Shown piece by piece: positions 55,852-64,000 of a stretch of 64,000 bases of DNA. The notes below the pieces were generated by a model. That model did not search any database. It saw nothing but the letters and a program-made list of their open reading frames with translations, and was not told where the DNA came from. Position numbers and translations under genes: made by a program. This DNA is from Pollenia angustigena (lineage: Eukaryota > Arthropoda > Insecta > Diptera > Polleniidae): positions 12,976,001 through 13,040,000 of the forward strand of contig OV884060.1 of assembly GCA_930367215.1 (NCBI GenBank). The letters are read 5' to 3'. Position 1 is the first letter of the stretch. Each line of letters starts with the position of its first letter.

Positions 55852-56048
55852 GTTACAACAACCTAGAAATATAAACTTTGACATATAAATAAGTATGTCG
55901 AGGACGGAAAGGGAGGTGGCGGCGCTCACCCCACCGGCCACATTAAAAAGCAACAACAATTTCAAATATAAAGGAAAAAATTTTAATTTAGAATAAAACA
56001 ACAAAAGTATTCCTTGTATTTCATTTTTATTAAACCATCACTAGAAAG

Positions 56049-56781
56049 CATAGATGGGCATTTTGCAGTACCAGAACTTTTTCAGTATTTTCTTTTTTTA
56101 CTGATTACTGAAAAAAAATCAGTATTCAGTAAATATATATATATATAAAAAAAGATTATTCTTATAATTTGTCAACATTTTTAATAAAAATTTAATACTA
56201 ATATTAATTACACTGCTATACAAAAAAAATAAAAAAATCTGCGGCAGGGATTTTGTTAATGGTTTTTGTTAATACTCATATTAGACCTTCACGCTGCATG
56301 CTTATTTATTTTTGATTCACTCTGGTTATTGAGATAAACGGAACTAAGAAATAATTGAAATACCCTATAAACATTGTGGTTCATTGATTTGTTTTCACTT
56401 ACGTTTATTTCTTATTTCAAATATTGTCATACATTTTTCATATTTGGATTCATTCCTAAATGATAGAAGGTACCCCAAACTAATTTTTGTGTATTTTTGT
56501 AAAGATAAACAATGAAAATAAATTTTAAATAAATCTTTTGGCCCATTTATTGAAGCATTTTATGGAAAATGTTAGAAGCGTTTATCTCAAAAACTGGAGT
56601 CAATTTGACAATTCTGGTATTTTTCCCGTTATCAGCACACTCGTCTTATACAAAATCGACTTCAAGTATGCCTGCCGCAAAATGACTGTATAGCAGTGTT
56701 ATTTATTAAATTATTATAAATAATAAAAATCAAATATGTTCATATTTATATATATTAAATATATATATATATATAATTCAG

Positions 56782-56827
<46 letters not shown>

Positions 56828-56930
56828 CTGAATACTGATTTTTTCCCCCTGAATACTGATTTTTTTTTTCAGTAAGCAGTAAAAAAAGAAAATACTGAAA
56901 AGTACTGGTACTGAAAAATGCCCATCTATG
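56049..56930. mobile_element. 882-bp hAT-type MITE with 8-bp target duplication
   Basis: CATAGATGGGCATTTTGCAG at the left matches the right end in reverse (CATAGATGGGCATTTTTCAG). The inverted repeat continues for about 90 bp through TACTG and TCAGTATTC repeats to an AT run. The host octamer CTAGAAAG is duplicated (56041-56048 and 56931-56938). An 8-bp duplication and GATGGGCA-type ends are characteristic of hAT elements. No transposase is encoded. A second element is nested at 56211-56698. Confidence 0.88.
56211..56698. mobile_element. 488-bp element with CACTGCTATACA ends nested in the hAT MITE
   Basis: CACTGCTATACA and in reverse the same CACTGCTATACA are the ends. Subterminal TGCGGCAGG words are also inverted (56241 and 56670). 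Flanking TTA on both sides would be a 3-bp target duplication, as PIF/Harbinger elements make. No coding frame. Confidence 0.7.
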
Positions 56931-57102
56931 CTAGAAAGGAATAAAAATAAAAATATAAAAACAAAAATCACGAGTTTTTAATTTTTATTTATTTACTTGG
57001 ACCTGCTGCCAAACAAAAAAACTAATACAATTTAAATTATGTATTTGAATTACAAAAGGAAAAAATATGTAAGAATTTTATTTTTTAAAAATTAATTTAA
57101 AT

Positions 57103-59020
57103 TTAAGCCACCCATTTTAAAACCACTGCTTCATTGGGCATCAAATACAAACGGCCACTTAAATCGGCTTTATCCCTTAAAGAGCATAACAAATTGAAAA
57201 AAAATAATAATTTCCTTCAAACTGAATACAAAAAAAAAAACACAACTTTTAAACTCACCCTTTAACATGTGGCGAAAATATATTCATTAAAACATACTCA
57301 TACGTTTTTGAGCTTAAATTCTGCACATATTCCAATTTATCATTCATATTAATCAATATCATGTATTCCTCTTTTTCCGGTACAGCTCTTGTAATTTGAA
57401 ATACTTGGTCTGACAGGGCCTTATAGGAAAATCCTTTGTCGCCCTTAGTGTTTTGAAAGGCTAAAGTTTTTTTCAACTCTTGTAATTCTTTGAAAATCTG
57501 CAAAGTACTCCGTCCGATTTGGGATTCGGTTTCAACATTATAAAATTCATAATTATCCGCCAAGGGCAACCAAGTAGAGGCTGCTTGAGAGAAACCAGCA
57601 TTTGAGTTTGCATTCCATTGCATGGGAGACCTTTCAGGGTCACGATCGTCACAAGATATTGATGTACACGAGGTGACAGCGTTGACCATGCCTAGTTCTT
57701 CACCATAATAAGTGATTGAAGTACCAGGTAACGTGTGGACTATAATATTAAGTAAATCAACTTTATTTGTTCCAATACGATTGGCCACCCTACTGCTGTC
57801 GTGATTACCCACAACCCAATTGGCAATTTGATGATTAGTCCACATGGTATTCATCCAGGCACTAACTAAAGTCTCTACGTCTTTAGCGTTTGAAGTACCG
57901 GTTAGGTCCATTAGGTTAAAATTCATGGGAATCTGAGCGCCTTTATGAGTTGCATTAGCAAAAGCTAAACTCAAGAAGTCTATGGGAGAGTAAGATTCAG
58001 TTAGAAGGATTCTGCAAGTACATAAATCAAAACTGCCTTTAAAAGAAGTTTTTAAGAAAAACTAAAAGAAAATGGACCTGCTATCTCCTCCATTTTTAGC
58101 ACGAAAATCATCCAAAAAAGCTCTCCATTCATACAACAACTCTATGGTGGGATACTGATCCTTGGTATACTTATGAGTATAATAATCATAACTAGAGGGA
58201 TCATTAGAAACACCGCTTATATCTTCATCAGGGAACGAGCCATCATCGTTGCGTTTCTCAAAAATGTGAGGAACGGCATCAATGCGAAAACCGTCCACTC
58301 CTCGTTGCAACCAATACTCCAAAACCTTTAACATATGTTGGCGTACCAAAGGATTTGAATAATTTAAATCGGGTTGTTTGGACAAAAATTGATGTAAATA
58401 ATATTGTTGACGCTCTTCGTGCCAGGTCCACATGGGACCACCGAAAATGGAATTCTAAAAAGAAACATGAATTAATAACTTTAATTAAGACCAGAAAAAA
58501 TCGAATTTACCCAATTACTTGGTGGCAATTTTTTGCTAGCATCAGCTGGATCTACTTTACCATCATGCCACATATAGAAATCTACAAAGCCCTCTTCCCT
58601 TTTTACTGACTTTTGAAACCATTCACACTCATCGGACGAATGATTGGGCACAAAATCTAATAACACTTTAACACCCAATTCTTTAGCCTTAGCTATCATT
58701 TCATCAAAATCATCCAAAGTACCAAATATGGGATCAATGCGAGTAAAATTGGATATATCATAACCAAAATCAGCCATTGGCGATTCAAATATGGGTGATA
58801 GCCAAGTGGCTGTTATGCCAATCTCTTTTAAATATTCCAAACGTGAGGTAATGCCCTTTAGATCTCCTACGCCATCATCATTACTGTCCTGAAAGGATCG
58901 AGGATAGATTTGATAGAGGGAAGCATTTTCCCACCATTCGCTTGCTGAATTTTTCGCAACAGCCTGACATCCCAGAGAAACTGTTAAATAGGCGGACAAG
59001 TAGACAAGTATACTCCACAT
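57103..59020 (-). CDS. Maltase M8 (alpha-glucosidase, GH13), 570 aa, 4 exons
   Basis: Predicted secreted alpha-glucosidase, closest to M7. Exons in transcript order: 59020-58511, 58454-58078, 58011-57259 and 57175-57103. An ATG 11 codons upstream is in frame, but the inner one starts a clear signal peptide ([17 protein letters not shown]) and follows ATCAGTCTTTAACACAAAG, matching the M7 leader, so I prefer it. DFVPNH is at 122-127, QPDLN at 197-201, nucleophile D229, H233, acid/base E301 in LLTESYS and D367 in VVGNHDSSR. In the calcium-loop-like motif DSNDDGVGD a glycine is replaced by aspartate. Intron 2 (66 bp) is absent from M7 and has the weak donor GTCCAT. A poly(A) signal lies at 57077-57082. 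Frame and motifs are intact. Confidence 0.92.
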
Positions 59021-59504
59021 CTTTGTGTTAAAGACTGATCTGAAATGTTTCAATTAACATCGTAAGTGGCGTTAAATTTTTATTGTCTTCCTTATTTTTA
59101 AGTGTTTTTCAGTTCAATTACTTGTAATCAATAACATATTGTAATGATAGATAAATATTTTAAAATTAAATTATACTTGAAATAAGGTATACTTAAGTTT
59201 GTAAGTTGCTTCCTAAGCCGACAATGGAAATTTTTGAGATATTAAACACGTTTTCTTTAATATTAAGATCAATAAGAAGGAACGGATTTTCATGCAAATA
59301 TCTTTTATTGAACATCTTATGCATCGATAACTTTGTGCTTCTTTAAACTTTATTAATTTTGTTAAAAGTTTTTTCTTTAAAAATGCATATTTTTTGCCAA
59401 CAATATACACTCCTCTAGTTTACACAAACATTCATCAATTCCGCACGATCTTGTCATTAAAATTAAAATCATCTCCACACGCAGAAAAAAGAAAGCTCAC
59501 TTCC
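59021..59504. other. M8 upstream region, no gene
   Basis: Contains the TCAGTCTTTAAC leader word next to the start and otherwise A+T-rich sequence. No TATA box at a convincing distance was identified, and no other coding sequence. Confidence 0.4.
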
Positions 59505-59790
59505 AACAAAACTTTTTTATTAACAAGCTTTAGTTTAAATGTGCTAAATTCCCATAGCATACTTTTGATAAGCTGAAGTTTATTGTTGATGTGATAAGCT
59601 ATTCCTTTGCGCATTTCACTGGTTACTTAGGCCAGATCGTCAGGAAACTTCATCCATAAAGATTTTAGAAAAACTAAAGATATTAAACCAAATAAAACTG
59701 TTAAGCGTATAAGAATTATAAGCAACAGTTTTGCTTGTAACAATATCACAGCAATAATAAACAGTGAGTTTACTTTTTCTTACAGTCCCA
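59505..59790. repeat. Dispersed repeat, copy 2 (copy 1 at 3530-3835)
   Basis: Collinear with 3530-3835 through GTGCTAAATTCCCA, TTTATTGTTGA, GCGCATTTCAC, AGATTTTAGAAAAAC, AAGAATTATAA, CTTGTAACAATATCA, AATAAACAGT and TTTTTCTTACA. Diverged; unknown class. Confidence 0.65.
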
Positions 59791-59813
59791 ACTAAAGGGT
59801 GGTTAAATTGTAA

Positions 59814-59882
59814 GGGCCGATGTTGAATGTGAACCACACCTAAACGCTAATTTGGTTGATTTTTTGTCAACTCTTAATGTAA
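59814..59882 (+). mobile_element. 5' end fragment of the 53.4-kb mariner family
   Basis: AAGGGCCGATGTTGA.TGTGAACCACACCTAAACG is shared with 53426-53460. The transposase does not follow here; a SINE begins directly after. Probably a truncated element end. Confidence 0.55.
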
Positions 59883-60025
59883 TTTTTTTTTTTTTAATTT
59901 CCTAAGCTAATCCCGCGAAGCTCTTCGCTTGTCTGCAGGAAAGAAACCAGAGTCTCTTGCGGGAATCAAACCCGCAACCTCGGCGATGATAGACTAGCTC
60001 ACTACCAACTAGCCTAACGGGGCAC
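59883..60025 (-). mobile_element. tRNA-derived SINE, copy 2
   Basis: On the minus strand: GCCCCGTTAGGCTAGTTGGT (A box), CTAGTCTATCA, CCGAGGTTGCGGG, GGTTTGATTCC (B box, plus 59962-59972) with a perfect 5-bp T-arm stem, then an unrelated body (CAAGCGAAGAGCTTCGCGGG hairpin) and an A-rich tail. The acceptor stem cannot close, so it is not a tRNA gene. It shares its tRNA-like head with 32735-32930. Confidence 0.75.
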
Positions 60026-60339
60026 AATAGTTGTAAACGCAAATTTGTTAACATATTATAGTACATTTAACCGTATTTGGATAATTTTTCTCTTACCTCT
60101 CTTAAGATATAAATAAACCTATTTTAAGCCAAGCCCACTTCTCGGAAGTTGTCTATTGATTACTATGATGCTTGTTACTCATAACCCTGGCTTTTGACTT
60201 TCTCAAGATAAACATTAAAAAAATACCTCAGCTATTTATGAAACTATTAGGCTGAATGTCAATAGTTAACAATTCTGGGCTATATGTGACATAAATATAT
60301 AATCACCTGGTTCTCATCATATCTGTGATCTTCGTTAAA

Positions 60340-60500
60340 CTAATTTTAAAGGACACACGGGCAGGTGGACAGACAGACATCTCTACTCATAAGGATCCAG
60401 AATATATACTCATAGGGTCAAGAATCAATACTGTAGAAATAACAAATGGAATAACAAAGTCATATTTACGCTTTTAACTTCGGTGAAGGGTTTAAAAACA
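60340..60500 (-). mobile_element. Degraded DINE/mini-me-like end
   Basis: GGTGGACAGACAGACATCTC, then TACTCATAAGGATCCAGAATAT and AACAAATGGAATAACAAAGT, is a diverged copy of 61195-61370 (same order: GACAGAC microsatellite, CTCATAAGGA.CCAGAATATAT, CAATA.TGTAGAAAT, GGAAT.ACAAA). Confidence 0.6.
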
Positions 60501-60719
60501 GAACAAAAATAAAGTCAAGCTATAGACAACTAGACAAAAACTAGATAATTTTTACACACATATTTACAATACTTAAAACTTCATTATAAATAAAATTTTA
60601 AAAGCGAAAACTGGTAAATATTTTTTTTTTTAAATCGTTTTAAGAATCAAAAAAAAAATAAAAAAAATAATGTTTAAGAAGAAATTTGCCAGTTAGTTGG
60701 GTTACAAATCTTGGACTCG

Positions 60720-61371
60720 GGAAGATCTATGGTTCCCGAAAGTGGGTATTTAAAAAAAAAAAATTATTATTTTGGCCATAACTTTTTCGTATCTGAACCG
60801 ATTTTTCCGAGTTTTTCAGAAAATATTTTTTACTAAAAATTTCCAAAAAATCAGGTTTTTATAAAATTTTTGATATTTTTTGTACGGGAGATACCACGCC
60901 CACTTCTCCGATCCCGCCCACATTTTGTATGATGCCGTGTATTGATAACCGTAATGTGTGTACCTAATTTGAAAGCTTCGGCTCTTGCTGTTCTCAAGAT
61001 ATACAGAAGAAAGTAATAAAAATACCACAACAACAAGGGATTTTTGAAAAAAATTAGAGGTAGTCGTGGTTTTTTGCTCATATCTGAGCCATTTGTGGAC
61101 CGATCTTTCTGAATTTGAATAGCCAATAATTCCGGACCATATGTGACATAAATGTATAATAACCTGGCCCCCATCATATATGGGGTCTTCGGAAAATCCA
61201 TTTCAATGGACAGACGGACAGACGGACAGACGGCCATGGTTAAATCAAGTTCTCTCCTCATAAGGACCCAGAATATATATATACTTTATAGGATCTTAGA
61301 TCAATATTGTAGAAATTACAAACGGAATGACAAACTTATATATACCCTTTTCCACCTGAGGTGAAGGGTAT
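60720..61371 (-). mobile_element. DINE/mini-me-like element with GTCY microsatellite
   Basis: On the minus strand it begins TATACCCTTCACCTCAGGTG, then GGGTATATATAAGTTTGTCA, a TATAAAGTATATATATTCTG word and a GTCC/GTCT microsatellite (plus 61205-61236). It continues with internal segments containing ACCACGCCCACTTCTC and CCCGCCCACA (plus 60893-60925). This order is that of mini-me/DINE-1 elements described in Drosophila. Open frames crossing it are artefacts. Confidence 0.65.
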
Positions 61372-61380
61372 AATTAAGCC

Positions 61381-62108
61381 AATTTTTTTTTTTATTACCG
61401 TCCATACCTTATTTATTTTTAACTAAATAATTCCCAGATTCTATTTATTAAAATTGTTGAGTTAAAAACATTCAATTTATAAAGCATCACTATCCAGTGT
61501 GACACAAAGAATGCTCACGAAGGCCGTAGCGGGCCAAAAAATGCATTACATTCTGCTGGTGTCTAATAATTGTAAATTTGTTCATACATACAATGCACTT
61601 CATTGCTATCCAAAGGATTGCTCAGGTGAAATGTAACAAGAAGATACAAGATAATAGTCTGGTTATTTCTAAAAATTGAAGGAATAGGACTATTAAAAAA
61701 AACCTTTTTTTAATACACAACTGAAATTTAGCAGAATAAATTCGAAAAATAAAATATGTTGAATATAATAAAAGTAACTTATGAAAAGAAATAATTCCCA
61801 GATTCTATTTTTAATTAAAATTATCAAAAACTTTAACAAAATAAACTTATCACAACACAAAGCGTGGACTTTTCGTAAACATAAACCAAACTTTGACATA
61901 AGATTGGACAAACAATGCAAAAGCAAAAAATCGTCATTTGGCGTAGTAATGTCAACTTTTTATTTCGTCATGATAGAAAGAGCTTTAAGTTTTGAGCAGT
62001 TGATTTTAGAGTAGAGTGATGGGCACATTCTTGGCAACATTGCGTAGAGATGGGTATGTCAACACACAAACACTATAGAATTTTTTTCTCTGCCTACTTT
62101 TTTCTCAC
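61381..62108. other. Intergenic, no gene
   Basis: A+T-rich. AATTCCCAGATTCTATTT recurs at 61430 and 61793, a small duplication. Overlapping open frames on both strands at 61693-62014 lack family similarity, and I do not call them. Confidence 0.4.
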
Positions 62109-62597
62109 TACCCTGTAGTTTTTTCGTGACAATTTACCCCTAAAGTGGCAGTACTATACACTGTAGACGAGTTATAAAACTATCCACATTGATACTATAC
62201 TCTGAAGACTGGTAATAAAACTATCCACATTGTTCTTATACTCGGAAGACTGGTTCTAAAACTGTGCAAAATTTCACGGTTACTTTGTGCTGGCTTTTTG
62301 TGTTGCAGATAGTGGATAGTAAAAAATGTATGTCATTAAGCATTTTGTTCATTTTATGAGAGAGAGAAAACAGAACGTATAACAACACAATCAGAAAAGC
62401 AGATTTATGGTTGGTATAAGGTGACAGCTAAGGGTAAGGCAAGAAAACCCGGCTTATGAACTGTCTTTTTGTGGCCTCTAAATGACAATTTACCCCCACG
62501 TATGACATCCCCTAGTTAAAGTGGCCAGCCATATGGCTAGCGTTCGGACTGGTTGTATTATAACCAGTTCGGAGACAGCCACATGAACTACAGGGTA
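62109..62597. mobile_element. ~489-bp element with TACCCTGTAGTT ends
   Basis: TACCCTGTAGTTTTTTCGTG at the left and TACCCTGTAGTTCATGTGGC in reverse at the right. Subterminal GACAATTTACCCC occurs on both arms (62128 and 62487). Inside, ATAAAACTATCCACATTG is repeated at 62174 and 62215 (about 41-bp units with ATACTC.GAAGACTGGT). No transposase. Confidence 0.65.
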
Positions 62598-63088
62598 AAT
62601 TTACAAAAACACCCACTTTTTTATTTTGATGCAGCCTATTTGTCCACTACTGTACTTCATATTATTTTTATATTATTCACTAGTTTCTAAAAAAAACTGT
62701 TCACAATGTAATAAATAATTCAAAAAACGAATTTAAAGCTTTTCATGAAATCCTCAAAATTTTCTTGATATGGCCATTTCCGTTTTGACGTGTTGTGATA
62801 TTTGTACCACAAAATGTAAAAAAATTAAATGAAGAAGTCAAATTTGTAGAAAATGTTTTTAGATATACAAAGTAATGAAGTAGCACTATATTCTGCAAAA
62901 AAAATTACAGCAATCGACGGAAAGGATTTGCAGATATAAGCAAAAATATGCGCTGGCGTGACGTTAAAAAAACGAAAGTGGATTTTGACTTGCATTACAA
63001 AACTGAATAAGACTGCGAATTGAGCAAGACGTTTTGTATAAAACCTTTTTTAGTAAGCTTTAGTAAGCTTTGGTAAGTTAAGGTACAT

Positions 63089-63335
63089 ATGGGCTTTTTC
63101 TGCAAAATGTCTACTTTTTTTTAATGTAACGCCAGATTGCAAATAAGCTTGTATTTTCGGACCATGTTGTTCAACCGTTATCCCTTTTGTTACTAAATGT
63201 AGAGCTAGTTGCGCTTTACACCAAAATATACAAATGAAAACTGTACATATAAAATTTTTTGAGAAACAATTTAAATAACCTCTGGTTGCGTTACAAAAAG
63301 TAGACTTTTCACTGGATTTTTTAGCAAAAATCAAA
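63089..63335. mobile_element. MITE family with CACAGAAA ends, copy 3, old
   Basis: Collinear with 29049-29293: ATATGGGC, GTAACG, GCAA, CTTGTATTTT, TTGTTCAA, TTGCGCTTTACACC, TTTTTTGAGAAACAATTTAAA and GTTACAAAAAGTAGAC in order, but far more diverged, with the terminal match eroded. Its age contrasts with copies 1 and 2. Confidence 0.7.
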
Positions 63336-63427
63336 GAAAAAGTTTTTTTAATGCAATATTTATTTATAATATTTGTATATATAATATGTATGTATATAAT
63401 ATGTCATTTCGTTCCGCTTCAAGTATT

Positions 63428-64000
63428 TTAGATTAAACGTAAAACATAGCCAACAAAAGCTTTAGCTACAAAGTTCTTAGAATCCACAAGAGAGCTGCAA
63501 AAGAAAAAAATGGCAAATAATTTATACAAAATACGAGAGTGAAAAAAGAGAAAAATAATTTGCATACCCATTTTCCAAACCCGATTGTAAAGAACTGACA
63601 GAAACCTCAGCTTGCGAACCAATTTTATCAGAATATTGACTTAAGTCCAAAGCGGAATCTGAGTCACCAATATTCAATACCACCAAAAAGGAATCAGATT
63701 CATCAGAAGGAGCGGCTCTGAAGTAGAAAATAAATATATATTAGATTTACCGATTTATTTCTTAATGTGTTCTTACCTCTCGTATATTAAGACTTCTCCC
63801 TCTACTATCGGCTCAGTTGTTTTGCCACTAAAGGCAGGTTCAGTTTTTCGTAGCTGTATAACACGTTTAAAGATTTTCAAGTGACTGTTATCAGCGGCTA
63901 ATTGATTTTGTACATTTTCTTGTTCATAGCCGGAACCCACAGGCAACCAAGTGTTATCAGCCGTACTAAAACCAGCATCTTTCGAAGAATCCCATCGGAA
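63428..64000 (-). CDS. Maltase M9, C-terminal part only (runs off the right edge)
   Basis: Last three exons of another GH13 maltase: 64000(open)-63777, 63717-63568 and 63494-63428, with GT-AG borders and matching phases. The visible product starts FRWDSSKDAGFSTADNTWLP, aligned with the PFQW...AGFS....TWLP region of the others, then SHLKIFKRVIQLRKTEP. The beta-sheet C-terminal domain follows, ending VGYVLRLI. FRW replaces FQW or MQW. Intron positions match M4/M5. A poly(A) signal candidate is at 63359-63364. The catalytic part is outside the window, so activity cannot be judged. Confidence 0.9.

Noticed and set aside
56750..56825. AT-dinucleotide run as an origin or regulatory site
   Set aside because: A simple microsatellite within the inverted arms of the hAT MITE; nothing else supports a function.
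59955..60025. Functional tRNA gene on the minus strand
   Set aside because: The T arm is good, but the acceptor stem cannot close and a SINE-like body follows.
61693..62014. Overlapping 77-codon frames on both strands
   Set aside because: A+T-rich, low-complexity products with no family resemblance or gene-like context.

Overview
This 64 kb window is nuclear DNA from an insect, most likely a calyptrate fly such as a blow fly or a house-fly relative. The grounds are the A+T-rich composition, short GT-AG introns of about 55-90 bp beside introns inflated by transposons, Drosophila-like maltase proteins, and dispersed repeats of types known from flies: Helentron/DINE-like ends, GTCY microsatellites, and rosa-like mariner relics. 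The species assignment is inference.

The backbone is a cluster of nine alpha-glucosidase (maltase, GH13) genes, called M1 to M9 here from left to right. M1, M2 and M3 (7.8-23.9 kb) lie on the + strand, M4 (24.0-27.7 kb) and M5 (39.3-41.7 kb) on the - strand, M6 (44.5-48.1 kb) on the + strand, and M7 (48.8-50.7 kb), M8 (57.1-59.0 kb) and M9 (63.4 kb, running off the right edge) on the - strand. I rebuilt the exons by hand from splice sites and conserved protein motifs. M1-M8 give full-length products of 570-620 residues with a signal peptide and the complete catalytic triad. The organisation resembles the Drosophila Mal-A cluster, but one-to-one orthology cannot be decided from sequence reading, so no gene symbols are given. 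By protein and intron pattern they form three groups: M1-M3, M4-M6, and M7-M8; M9 is too partial to place. All are expected to be secreted or gut-surface disaccharidases releasing glucose from maltose, sucrose and oligosaccharides.

M2 and M3 are very recent duplicates. Between them lie two decayed maltase pieces on the - strand: one is M4-like (16.26-16.54 kb), the other M2/M3-like (17.69-17.89 kb). This suggests that a convergent pair (+ maltase, - maltase) was duplicated as a block and that the left - strand partner then decayed. M3 and M4 converge with only 64 bp between their stop codons.

The rest is a dense, nested graveyard of mobile elements: Helentron/DINE-like elements with internal 125- and 153-bp tandem repeats, short Helitrons, rosa-like mariner relics, a hAT-type miniature element with an 8-bp target duplication, many other terminal-inverted-repeat miniature elements, and two copies of a tRNA-derived SINE. 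Several pairs of copies act as natural filled/empty-site comparisons. No bacterial-type system, CRISPR array, rRNA gene or intact functional tRNA gene was seen, and I found no clearly novel biological system. The most unusual points are the loss of a usually conserved active-site histidine in M1-M3, the mosaic pseudogene, and the elements dated by nested insertions.
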